From positions 1-64,000 of the forward strand of contig NW_005179022.1 of NCBI RefSeq assembly GCF_000350225.1: a DNA stretch of 64,000 nt. Reading direction: 5' to 3'. This stretch comes from Chondrus crispus (taxonomy: Eukaryota; Rhodophyta; Florideophyceae; Gigartinales; Gigartinaceae). The stretch's first letter is position 1. Every line of letters starts with the position of its first letter. Shown here one piece after another: positions 45,387-55,863 of the stretch. The position numbers and the translations under genes were made by a program. The notes under the pieces were generated by a model. It ran no database searches. It was given only the letters and a program-made list of their open reading frames with translations, and had not been told where the DNA came from.

Positions 45387-48300
45387 CTTGCGGGACACCG
45401 TGTAATGTATAAAAGTTTGAAAAGCAGACCAGTTTGGCGCATTTACTGGTGTGCGTGGCGAGAGCGATACAAAACGCGAAATGATGGAAGGTTTTTATTT
45501 TGATCAAAAGTACTATCTCTCTTTTTGGTCCCAACTATTAACTCCTCCTTCTCCGTTCATCTCTATCATGGCAATAATTGAGTGCCAAGTCTCGTCCCAT
45601 GGTGCTGCTTCGCTAATGACTTCAATCAGGTTGTCTGACGGGGAAAGAGGCGCCTAGCACAGTACAGGCATTGTACCTAATGTTTGAACGTTACAAAGCG
45701 GACAAATTTCCCAGGGCTTGCATATGTTCCGCAAAGAACTCGGATCTCCGTTTGGTGAGGAAGTGTGTAAAGGTTCGCTGTACCTGGGAAGATTTATTTT
45801 GTTCCAAATGCGCTTTTCCAATTATGCCAAGTTTTTCTAAATGGCGAGGTCGATGCGGAAGTAATACTGAATCGAAAATGCTCTAATGTGTCCGGGGAAA
45901 CGCCTAAGAAAAAACCCAAGCTCGATATTGACTTAAATTCGAATGACTTATATCTAGAAGCATTTAAAGGGACGGACAGTGATGCTGGGATACAACCGCG
46001 TGTATTAAAGCCAATGGTAATGGTTTGGGTTTGGAAGGAATCTCGTATAATAGAAAGCAAACCTATGTCACGTGCTTAGGCATAGATCGTTCGTGGGGTC
46101 GTGTCCAGGTAGGTAGGGGGAAGTGGTAGAGGTGGATGGGTCACTGCAAACTCTGGGGGTGCTCGTGAGCCTCGGAAACTGGAAGCGATCGACGCGGTGC
46201 TCTCGACCCAGCGGGGCTAACACTTGGCCGACGAACCGTGAGCGCAAGCGGAGATGCAGCACGCCACGAGAGTCCTAGCGCAAGCGAGCGACGGGGGCGA
46301 GAGGGCTTGAGCGAGAAATGGTTAGTCGAATGTCTGCGGCAAACCCAAGAACAAGAACTGCGTCAATGTTCCTTTTTTGCTTATCCCTGAACCCACCCGG
46401 CGCAATCGCCAACGACAATATATACTGTACTAGATCACGGTCGAGATGTAACGGCTACAGGTCATGAGGCCGCCCCATAGTACATACATGTACAGGCAGG
46501 TTAGCGAGTCCACGTGTGGGCGTGGCATAAGTGAGCAAGGCTTGTCCACATGGACTTGGTACTGTACGTCAGGGTCCTTGAGTCACCTATATACACGTTT
46601 ACACAAGTCGCGCAAGACTAATGCTACATTAACATGGGCTTATACCACACCTCTAACTATGGCTAATTGTGTGACCTTAGCAATCCTGTTCCCTACGGTA
46701 ATAGGATAAAACGACTACAAGCTACACGTGTCAGAGGGGGAAGGCCGTTGATCATGAGTTGCGGCTGGAATACGGATTTTGTGTGATAGAAGTCTTACAT
46801 AGGAAATGGCTTCTCTCTGAAGCGACTGAAAACATGGACAGCTTCCATCCCAAAATAACAGGATATTAATTGTTCCTCATGGACCTTAAAAACGGAAGTG
46901 CAAATGTTACGGAGTCAGTTACTAACAATACCCTCCCATTTCTGGTTATTCAAATATTTATAGTCAATGCAACTTGGGTTGTCGAGAGGGCACTACCGAA
47001 ATAGTCTATGCAGATCTTGAGACATTTATAGATGAATATGTAGTTGTCAATGAAAATCCCAGTTTGAAAATGTCGTGAATTCTACCCCCGTAAATGTATG
47101 ATTCGATTGAGTTCTTCTTGCTCGAGATAAAATTCTGTATAGTGCTCCTCTCTTACTGTACGCGTCTCTGTACACGCTAGCGTGTATAGAGGTAAAACTC
47201 CCATGGAGAATAGCGAGTGGCTGTAATTACAGTCAACTAAACGATCGTCCCGCATCTCACGGCCTTGCTGCTTCGTAGTACTCAATACGCGACCGTGAGT
47301 GTAACAGTTGACGGATATGCTTGACGGACAAGCACAGTATGTATGTCTTTCCAATTATACCTTGTATAAACATACTATGCGTGTCCTTCCCGAATGGACT
47401 GACTCCACCATTCCTTAAAAGGATGGCATAGAACTACACTATAATTTCTATGCCATACCAGAAACACTTGCCAAAGGAGGAGTATCGCATCCGGAAGTAT
47501 TAAACAGGATAGTCGGGGAGATTGAAAGCAAGGACATAAGCGATTGTATGGAGACTAGTTATACGATGAGAGGATGGCTTATTGCAGTCTAGCATGTACT
47601 GTATGATATGTAGAGCACTGACCGCCCGCTCAATCGCAGTGCTGTACTGTAGCACACGCGGCATACCACACTATCTTAAGTGACCCACCATGTGTATCCG
47701 TGTACACTAATCACCGGCCTCGTCCGGGTGTAAGCTCCATAGAGCCCTGTCGAAGTACTGACAGTCTTGCACACGTGTATCCCTGTCATCCCCCACGTGT
47801 AATGGGTGTCATACCTCATATCCAGGAGGGTTTTCTCGGGCCACCGCCGCAGTGTTAATTTAGTGTTTTTTAGTTTAATTAATTATAGCTCCGACGTCGG
47901 CTAGTATATAGCCGACGTCCGACCCTAAGTAAATCCTCACGAAGCTTTGGGTCTACAATCTGAGTTTCTGGAATCGGAGTCGTAGCCTCGCGCCGGTCCC
48001 CGTCCCACGACGGTACCACGCGAGCTATCTACGTCCCCGATTCCCACCTACCTCTACCGCGCGCGCCCCCTGCTCCCCTTCTGTAGCGTGCGCGCCAGCC
48101 TGTCCCTACCGCTCCGTCCCTCCTGGGCGTGTCTTCCATTTCCTTTTACTTCTCCAATTCCCTACTGCGCATAGCGCCCGGCCCCGTACCGGTTCCTTTA
48201 CCGGTGGTCTCCCGAATCCCCTAAACGCGCCCCGAACGCGCGCGCTCTGCCAGAGGGGGATCCCACCCTTCCCCCTCAGTGCACGACATGATACAGTACC

Positions 48301-48442
48301 ATCAGCTACGATTTATATAAAAGGCGCGGAGTTTGGACGGGGAGAGCAAAATGGGGCAGGCACAACCACTCGCTAACCCTGAGGGCCACCTAACCTGCAA
48401 CTCCAAGTGTGTCTAACTTAAGAACCGCTTTGCAAAAACAAC
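45387..48442. other. long stretch without a recognisable gene
   Basis: Short frames at 45451-45657, 45671-45886, 45888-46079, 46464-46709 and 47082-47354 (minus) match nothing I know. Notable items: the palindrome TACACGCTAGCGTGTA near 47172-47187; a hairpin GACGTCGGCTA/TAGCCGACGTC near 47895-47921; a GC-rich pyrimidine stretch at 47990-48270. It may contain more eroded LTRs, as 47835-47860 has GGGCCACCGCCGC like the sequence at 36829. Confidence 0.4.
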
Positions 48443-49110
48443 TCAACCTCGTCTACGATTGCGCTCGCACGCCCGCCCCACCCGCACGCACTCGCCCACC
48501 ACGGCGTCGTCGCTGGCCCCGGCCGCCACCCGGCAGTAGGACCGCGAGATTGAACATTGACTCGACGGGATCAGCCTTGTCCATCGCTCTCTCCCACAAC
48601 TCCCTCGCACCTGCGGCGTTACGCTCCACTCTTTCTGCGCCCTTGAGCAGTAGGACCCCGAGATTGTAAATCGCATCGAGGTAGTCGGCCTTGTCGATCG
48701 CTCTTTCGGACAACTTCCTCGCGCGTACTGCGTTACGCCCCACTCTTTCCGCCCCATTGTATCCAATCTTTCCGCCCATTGTATAGAAAGCACCCAAGAT
48801 GGTTCATCGCACCGACGTCATCAACCCTCTCGATTGCCTTCTCCCACAACTCCCTCGCTCGAATCGTGCAATGCTCTACTCCTTTGGTGCCGTTGTGCAG
48901 TAGACACGCGAGACTGACCATTGCACCGACGTGATCGTTGTCAATCGCTCTCTCCCACAACTTCTTTGCTCGTACGTAATCAGCCTCGTCGATTGCTCTT
49001 TCGTACAACTGTCTCGCACGTACCGCGTTACGCACAACGCCTTCTGCACCCTCATACCGGCTGCGATACCTACCCGGCTCGCAGCGACCGCTTTTCGCTT
49101 TTGTCACCCC
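48443..49110 (-). pseudogene. Sel1-repeat protein gene fragment, frame-shifted
   Basis: Minus-strand Sel1-like repeats of about 36 residues: RARQLYERAIDEADY, DNDHVGAMVSLACLLHNGTK, RARELWEKAIERVDDVGAMN, RARKLSERAIDKADYLDAIY and RARELWERAMDKADPVESMF. Sel1 units form paired helices for protein binding. The frame changes near 48765: a 22-bp tandem duplication (TACAATGGG...GGA twice in minus-strand sense) adds one base out of phase, so units before and after it lie in different frames. No clear start or end is visible; the 5' side runs into a 136-bp direct duplication. A relative, GC-richer and intact as far as seen, is at 52736-53878. Confidence 0.75.
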
Positions 49111-49296
49111 CTGCGCCGCCCGCCGTCCGAGCCGCCGCTAATCCCCTCCACACCGCCGCTCGTACAACTGCCTCGCGCGTACCGCGTTACGCACAACGCC
49201 TTCTGCACCCTCATACCGGCTTTGACTCCTACCCGGCTCGCAGCGACTGCTTTTCACGTTCGTCACCCCCTGGACCGCGCGCCGTCCGAGACGCCG
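49002..49296. repeat. 136-bp direct duplication at the edge of the Sel1 fragment
   Basis: CGTACAACTG-CTCGC-CGTACCGCGTTACGC and the following 100 bases occur at 49002-49137 and again at 49161-49296, 159 bp apart (a multiple of three), with few differences. It duplicates part of a Sel1 unit. Confidence 0.85.
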
Positions 49297-49324
49297 CCCT
49301 CCACATACGGCTCCGTAGGCTTTT

Positions 49325-50103
49325 TCACTGCCTGAGTAAAAGATCGGACCCCACTGTGGACCATGCTTCCTCGATGGCTACCTTCAACTCCTCCACCTTT
49401 TCATAGTGCCTACCTCGCGCGTACACCATCCTAGCCATCACGCCCCAGACGTTTTCGATAACGTTGATATCTGGGGACTTTGGCGGCCACGGCAGCGTTG
49501 TAATAGAATGATGAGAGAGCCAGTTATTGGTTAAATTAGAAGTATGGATGGGGGCATTATCTTTCTGAAAGCACCAATTTTGCCCTTCCCCAAGCACCTC
49601 TGCAAACGGTAGTAAACCTTCTGTAAGAACGTGACCATACTGACTAGATTCTTGACGGCCATCCATAAAACCCAGCGGTGATACTCTGTAGAGACTAACT
49701 GAACCCTAAATCATTACCGAAAACCTCCCTTTTTGCTGCCTAGAAAATATGGGCTCCTTCCTTCTTAGATCATGCCAATAAGACGCAAGCCCGTCTGGAC
49801 CGTCACCGTTGAACTTCTTGTCGTCACTAAAGATAACGGAATTCCAAAACGATTCCCTTTTACTGATATACTTGCGGCACCACTTGACTCTGTTTTCTTT
49901 ATGAGTGGGGCCATCTGTGTTGCGGTGATAATTTTTTATACTTTAAGTAAGGAACTGAACCTAAAATTTGCTGCACATGGCCGTTTCCAATAGGCAGTTT
50001 TATTTTAGCGTTAATCTGTCTGCCACTGTCCTCTCCTTGAAGAGCCACCCGAAGCATAGCCCTTTTCTGAGTCTGCGAGAGTTTTAGATTTCCTTACCAT
50101 TTT
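49325..50103 (-). pseudogene. decayed Tc1-like transposase
   Basis: The last 113 residues are open (49325-49666) with FQKDNAPIHTS and WPPKSPDINVIENVWG. The Asp and Glu are separated by 34 residues, the DD34E spacing of Tc1. Upstream in the same sense, wording VIFSDDKKFNGDGPDG then YWHDLRRKEP gives the first Asp. A TAG replaces the Trp of the VMVWG motif near 49709. The likely start is MVRKSKTLADSEKGYASGG at 50103, followed by at least two more stops. Terminal repeats were not found. Confidence 0.8.
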
Positions 50104-51913
50104 CTGGGTGCTTTATGTTTAAAGCCTTGTCGAATAACGCCTTGTACAACGCCAAGAAACCAATTAACCATATGCAAGATCCTTCAAAACGGGATAAATT
50201 ACCTATGAGGCGCAAGCATCTGACCCTTTTCAAGGTCAGTAATAGCGGGTCCTCGAGGCATTTCGAGCCTTTTTCAACTGAAAGTGTACGTGGAATAGTA
50301 TACGGGAGACGAGAGGGACAAATTGACATGTTTTATACAGTTGCTCAAGCCGTATCGTTACTGGTTTCGCACGCTCAAGATACTGTACTGTGAAGGACAG
50401 CGTGGACAAAGGGAGCTGATTAGGGATACAGTTGTGGTTTGAGGAGCTCAAGGATGGTTTCTACGGAAGGATAGCGGTGGCACGTTTGTTCAGCACAAGT
50501 GCTGGCTCTTCGCTGCTTCTCTTCTTTTGTTATCGCTGCATGTATTGCGTTTAAGTACGTATCGCATTGCTCCTATCGCCTGCACTCCGCATTGCGCTCT
50601 GTCGCTTTTGCATTACGTCGTCTCGCTGCAGTGCTCTTCGTCCGTGCTGCGTTGCACGTCGCTGGATGCTTTGGTTCGTATCTGATCGCTGTGCTGCGCG
50701 ATGCATTTTCGCATTCAGGTCACCTCACCCCGCCTGATGAGCTTTGTTCCCTTGTACAGTTACGCTCCTTGCTTACCGCCATTGCTAAATACTCTTCAAT
50801 ATTTCAGCATTCCTATTTGCCGCGTTCCTTCGCTTCTTGCGTCACGTCCGTTCCGCTCGCAATGATCCCTCCACTTCCTTTGTCCCCTTTGCTGCATCTC
50901 GCCGTGGCACCATGACGTTGCATTCTTGCTGAAAGCGTAGTGACGTAGTAGTATCTATGCGCTAACTAGATCCAATTTTAATGATCTAATCCATTTGCAT
51001 ATCCACAACGCTATGGAATTTCGCATATTTATCGCAATTTCGCGCGGTTGTTGAAGGTAAATCACGAACTGTAGCTCTAAACATCTTTTAACCTTGACAG
51101 AAGGTCTCGGCACGTGCTGCGGGTCCTATAGTCGATAACAGTCTCAGAAAGTTGCAAAGCAAGTGCTACATTTGCTTCTGTCGATGGGTGTATTTACTAT
51201 TATTTCGCGTGCTGTACACAAACAGACAGACACCGATTTTAATAAGGGGGACACTAGATTACTTATGGAGACCAGCTGCTCTCTTCCCTTGGCTTGAAAA
51301 AGAAACACAGAACAACAAAAAAGGTATCGACATCTACAGTATTTTAGAACTATCAAGTTTGTTTGGACGCAATTGCCCCTCGAGAGACGTGCTACAGCTA
51401 CAGTATGTTTGGTGAAACCGCCAACCGTCCTATTGCGCCCCTCATTCGTGCAAGTGCCCCTCGAGAGACCGGCCACAGCTGCGTTGGTGCAAGTGCAGCC
51501 TGTACGCCCACGTCTTTTCTCAAACTTGCCATTCTCTACATTTTAATTTCTCTATACTGTACATCCATTCCGCTGAATAGTACAGTACCGTGCCACGCGG
51601 TGAAATACTGCACTATTGGCGCATAGCACTACTTAAGGGAAGATCTCGCCGATCACTTTTACAGCGTAGCTTTACTTGAAGAAATGTACGCTGCACACGT
51701 GTCGAAAGTCGTGACAAGCGACATGGACCTGCATTACTGACACTTTGCACTAATCATAACTGCACTATTGAGGAGGTACTCTCTGTACCACTCTTATCAT
51801 CCGCCTCAGGAACAACGCCTAGTCTGCCCCGCATGGGGGTGCCCATGTGCACGCCCCGCCCCAGCCCCGGCCGCGCTCTCCACGAGACCGCGTCGTCATC
51901 ATCCCGCCGCAAT
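50104..51913. other. no recognisable gene
   Basis: A 138-residue plus-strand frame at 50499-50915 is rich in Ala/Leu/Ser and could encode hydrophobic segments, but it has no family resemblance and lies in TC-rich sequence. Words like GCACTATTG (51610, 51762) resemble the ends of the Tigger-like element but do not pair into a definable element. Confidence 0.4.
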
Positions 51914-52174
51914 CCTTCCGTCCTCCTTCCGTCCCCCTTCCGTCCCCCTTCCGTCCCCCTTCCGTCCCCCTTCCGTCCTCCTTCCGTCCTCCTTCCGTCC
52001 TCCTTCCGTCCTCCTTCCGTCCTCCTTCCGTCCTCCTTCCGTCCTCCTTCCGTCCTCCTTCCGTCCTCCTTCCGTCCTCCTTCCGTCCTCCTTCCGTCCT
52101 CCGTCCGTCCTCCGTCCGTCCTCCTTCCGTCCTCCTTCCGTCCTCCGTCCTCCTTCCGTCCTCCTTCCGTCCCC
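51914..52174. repeat. 11-bp pyrimidine minisatellite
   Basis: About 23 tandem copies of CTTCCGTCCTC with the variant CTTCCGTCCCC in the left part. The plus strand is nearly pure pyrimidine except for one G per unit. Because 11 is not a multiple of three and no unit creates a stop, frames on both strands stay open (SFRPPSVLLP on plus, GGRKEDGRRTE on minus); I do not treat these as genes. Confidence 0.95.
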
Positions 52175-52635
52175 GCCCAGCGCTGAAATAAGGTAAATGG
52201 AGCAAGGCCTCCCTCCATCCGAGACGCCTTTTTCGCATTTGGCAGGAGTGCGCCATACCCCGCATGCCTGCGCGTATTGTACATCTTTCTCACCGTCACA
52301 GGGTGGCGCTATCATGCCTTGCTGGCGACGTGTACTGTACAGTGAATCCCCCCTTCCAGCTGGAAGGTGGGCATTGAGCACATCTCGCTCAGCGAGAGCA
52401 AAAAATTTCAGAAAAGAAACAGCAGAACAGGCGCTGGGATTTTTGAAGCTCTCATGCAAGGCTTGTGGAAGTGTGTTTTACACTAGGCGGGACAGCTTAC
52501 GAAGAGAAATTCGTCAACAAATTACTCGCCGTTACTGCACAGTCATTTCTCAGAAGCGTCCGTTGAAACAGTTTCATGGCCGCTCGCAGCGTGTCCTTGT
52601 GTTTCTTATGGTAGACAGAATTACCAAGTCGATCA
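52175..52635. other. no gene seen up to the second gap
   Basis: Moderate-GC sequence with no continuation of the Sel1 repeats found beyond the gap. A sharp change in base composition occurs across the gap. Confidence 0.4.
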
Positions 52636-52735
52636 NNNNNNNNNNNNNNNNNNNNNNNNNNNNNNNNNNNNNNNNNNNNNNNNNNNNNNNNNNNNNNNNN
52701 NNNNNNNNNNNNNNNNNNNNNNNNNNNNNNNNNNN
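52636..52735. other. assembly gap (100 N)
   Basis: Exactly 100 unknown bases, true length unknown; it truncates the Sel1 gene. Confidence 0.99.
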
Positions 52736-53878
52736 CGCCCCCGCCGCAGGCCCCATCACCGCCGCCAGCAGCTCGTCCGTCGCCGCCGCGCGCGTGCACG
52801 TCTCCGCGCCGTTCGCCAACACCGCCGCGAGGCGGTACATCCCCAGCCCCGACCCGCGCCCCGCCGCATGCTCGTACAGGCTCACCGCCGCGGCTGCATC
52901 CGCGGCCAACGCGCCTTCGCGCCCGTCGCGCAGTATGTTGCCCAGGTTGACGATCGCATCCATGCATCCGCCCTCCGCCGCCTGCCGAAACAGCGCCACC
53001 GCCCCCGCCACGTCCTTGTCTAGGCCCTCCGCCCCGTCCAACAGCAGCCCGGCGTAGTTGTTCATCGCCTGCACGTCGCCCAGCTCCAGCGCCCGCCGGT
53101 ACAGCCGCACCGCCCGCCGCTCGTCCATGGGGTACCCCCCCGACCCGCACTGCAGGATGACGGCTAGGTTGGTCATCGACACTGTGCCCCCCGCTTCCCG
53201 GATGTGCCGCTCGTACAACCTCACCGCCCCCCATATGTCCCTCTCAACGCCCGCCGACCCCGTTTCCAGCAGCACCGCGAGGTCGATCATCGCCCCCACC
53301 GCCCCGTTCCGGACGGCGTACCGCAGCAGCTTGGCCGCGCGCGGCGCGTCCACGGGCACGCCATGCTCGTCGCCGCATAGTACGTCCGCGAGGTCCCAAT
53401 GCGCCGTCACAAGCCCGCCATCAACCGCGAGCTCATACAGCTGCACCGCCGTCCCCACGTCCTTGTCCACTACCCCGTAGACGCCGTCCACGAGCATGAA
53501 GCCGAGTTCGTTCATCGCGTGCGCCTCGCCGCGCCGCATGCCCGCCAGGTACCAGAATACGGCGAGCCTCCCGTGCTGAGAGTCGTCCGGCCCCTTCGCA
53601 TTGAAGATGTGCCCGAGCTCGACCATGGCGCCCACGTGCCCCGCAGAGTCGATCGCGTGCTCGAACAGCCGGCGCGCGCGCGCGCGGTCTATCGCGCGCC
53701 CATCGCCCTCCTTTAGCGCTACGCCCAGCTCGTAGCAGGCTGTCGCATTGCCGGCGCGCGCCAGCAGCGCGGTGTACAACCGGCGCAGGTGCTTGTGCGC
53801 GTGCAGCAGGAGCGCGAGCGCCGGGAGACGCAGGAAGGGGCGTAGCAGGCGCCGGGGAAGGCAGCGGAACAGGCGCAT
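52736..53878 (-). CDS. Sel1-repeat protein, C-terminus lost in assembly gap
   Basis: At least 381 residues from the Met at 53878 (MRLFRCLPRRLLRPFLRLPA), chosen because it opens a basic then hydrophobic leader that could be a signal or targeting peptide; the frame is open 55 codons further upstream but that part is not repeat-like. From about residue 45 there are some nine Sel1-like units of 36-38 residues, each with a core like AMNELGFMLVDG or AMIDLAVLLETG followed by A--LYE-A. Sel1 solenoids act as scaffolds binding other proteins. The gene is very GC-rich, far above its surroundings, and has wobble positions nearly all G/C. That could mean a different codon bias from high expression or transfer. 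The 3' end is inside the gap, since the sequence beyond it does not continue the repeats. No introns seen. Confidence 0.82.
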
Positions 53879-54145
53879 GCGGGAGAGGGAGGAGGCCAGC
53901 GGGCGGGAAGTGCGGTTTTGCGGCTGGCAGCGCGCACGCTGCTCGTACCGAGGATGCAAAAGTCGACAGGTTGTACGGCTCTGGCAACGGGGACTGAGAG
54001 ACTGCGGTGCTGGCGTCCCACACGACGTCCTGCCACGTCCCACAGGTGTTTATCATCTGTGTCACGACAGCGAGGAACAGAGGGGCCGGCCGTGGTCTAC
54101 AAGTATGTTGCTGAGATGAGAAGGCCGCTCTAGATCGCCCCGCGA
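53879..54145. other. upstream region of the Sel1 gene, no separate gene seen
   Basis: GC-rich near the gene, then ordinary composition. No promoter element can be identified with confidence. Confidence 0.35.
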
Positions 54146-54420
54146 GTGAACTCTGCACATCACCGCTCGCGTCCTTTTCCGCGGGCATTGGGCGTCGCGC
54201 GTCACTGCCAGCAGAGCAATTTCCGTCGTGCAACCTCGGCCATTCGCCGCAGCACCGCCTCCAGGTCCCCGGCCCACAGCGTTTCGGCTGGATCCCCTCG
54301 AGGGGCACACACGCAGTCAGGGCATTCTTTGAATGCCTTGCTGCTTTGGATGGACACCCATAACATCCGGGTCGATACAGCCGTATATCTAGACGACAAG
54401 TGCCCTCACACGTGGCTACT
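54146..54420 (+). repeat. diverged third copy of part of the duplicated block
   Basis: CTTTGAATGCCTTGC-GCT and GGACAC-CA-AACATC-GGGTCG, then TCTAGACGA-AAGTGCC occur here close together and also in copy A (9425-9447, 12710-12783) and copy B. In A and B an extra stretch (about 260 bp in B, plus the transposons in A) separates the two parts. The similarity is partial, so this is an older copy. Confidence 0.6.
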
Positions 54421-54995
54421 TTTTCTTGAACAGAAGGTGAAAAGATTACCTTCGTCGCCGTGCTTGACTCCAGCGTTGTGGAAGAGTATAGACCTCTGTC
54501 GTTTTTCCCGTCTGACTTAGAGAGCGTGGCGTAGAACCTCGTTTTGCGCAAGCTTGAAACGGTTTGTACTAGTTTCTTCGGTACACAACGCCCGTTTTGA
54601 TCGGGCAACTCCTTGATGCAACTCTATTAGATCCTGAATTGTTTCAGTGTATTTAAAGCGGCAATTCCGAAGTTTTGCAGCGTTACGTTAAGGAAATTGT
54701 GTCCAAAATGACTTACTATAGTTTCAATTTAATCCTGTCGTGAGGACAAGGCCCGGCCGGATGGACAACTAGCCACAGCAGTTTCCAATTGAGATTTCCC
54801 GGCGAGCGCTCTAGGCGCCATCTGCGGACACCCGCATCGGACTCATGCATAGCGAAGCCCATCTAAAGAGATCCCCCTGCGACTGAGTCCCTGGATACGG
54901 GCACTGCAATACCCTGCTGTATTCTGGAGAGAGAAACATTTCATTCAACTGTACGCACTGGTATTCCCGACTGATATATGAACCACTTCTCACCA
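54421..54995. other. no gene seen
   Basis: Spacer between the third partial copy and duplication copy B; nothing recognised. Confidence 0.4.
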
Positions 54996-55863
54996 CAAGT
55001 ACGACTAACACAATTTTAAATGGATGTACAATATCTGATCGTGTTTCAGTAGTCGCACATTTGGTATATCAGAAAAGCATCCGCAACTTGTAGCATTGGC
55101 GCAGTGGCATCGGCTCGTGGAGTTGAAGGATCTGCTTATGTCGGCCCGTTCCCCGTGCGTATTGAGGGAGTGAAAGTGACTATTTTACTCTTGAGAACAA
55201 ATGGCGTCTGGCAACACTCTCGAATCTAAGACAAGTTTCTAATTCATGTTCTGCAGGCCGAGTTTTTAAGTCTCACCTTCAGGTATTCCTTTTTGACCCT
55301 GTCTATGGAGTCGCCTACAACGTTCGTGCAGATTGATTAGACAATCAGTTCAGGCCGCACTTTTTCGCCGTTCACCAGCAAACCCCACTCTGCTCTTTGA
55401 ATGATTGTTTACGCGTACAACCCACCGAGTTGTCAGTCTGCTCATCCTTCACATTCTGTATAATACTGTACATGTTTGAAACCATGCGTCTTTCCATCTC
55501 CCGTTTTATGATATGGACTGCTTCTAAAATGACGCAATTCTTTGCTCTTCGTGGTACATCGATATGATGGCAATGCACGTAGTTCACATCCTTTGTTTCT
55601 CCATTACCCAAACAGACGCACTTTAAAAATATGTGACTGTGAAACTCTAAGTTGCTATGTACAGGATACTGTGCTATGTACAGGATACTGTGCTATGTAG
55701 AGCACTGTATCCTGTACATGACAGCTCCCTGTGTCATCTATCGTGAAAGAAGGCGAAAATACTCCTTGAACGAGCTTTTCGACGAAACTGATATCCATAC
55801 GAGGCTGCACGTACCGTATCACACATCATTTTGACACACCTTCACACTTTCCACTGAAGCAGT

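Noticed and set aside
50499-50915. Membrane protein gene
   Set aside because: Hydrophobic stretches occur, but the sequence is low-complexity TC-rich DNA without homologue, codon signal or context.
51600-51790. Another miniature element with GCACTATTG ends
   Set aside because: The words are in the same orientation rather than inverted, and no TA or other duplication borders them.
51754-52459. Several repeat-protein genes on both strands
   Set aside because: All are translations of the 11-bp minisatellite, whose period keeps every frame open.
52497-54608. Overlapping long frames antisense to or out of phase with the Sel1 gene
   Set aside because: They come from the high GC content of the Sel1 gene; only one frame shows the Sel1 pattern.
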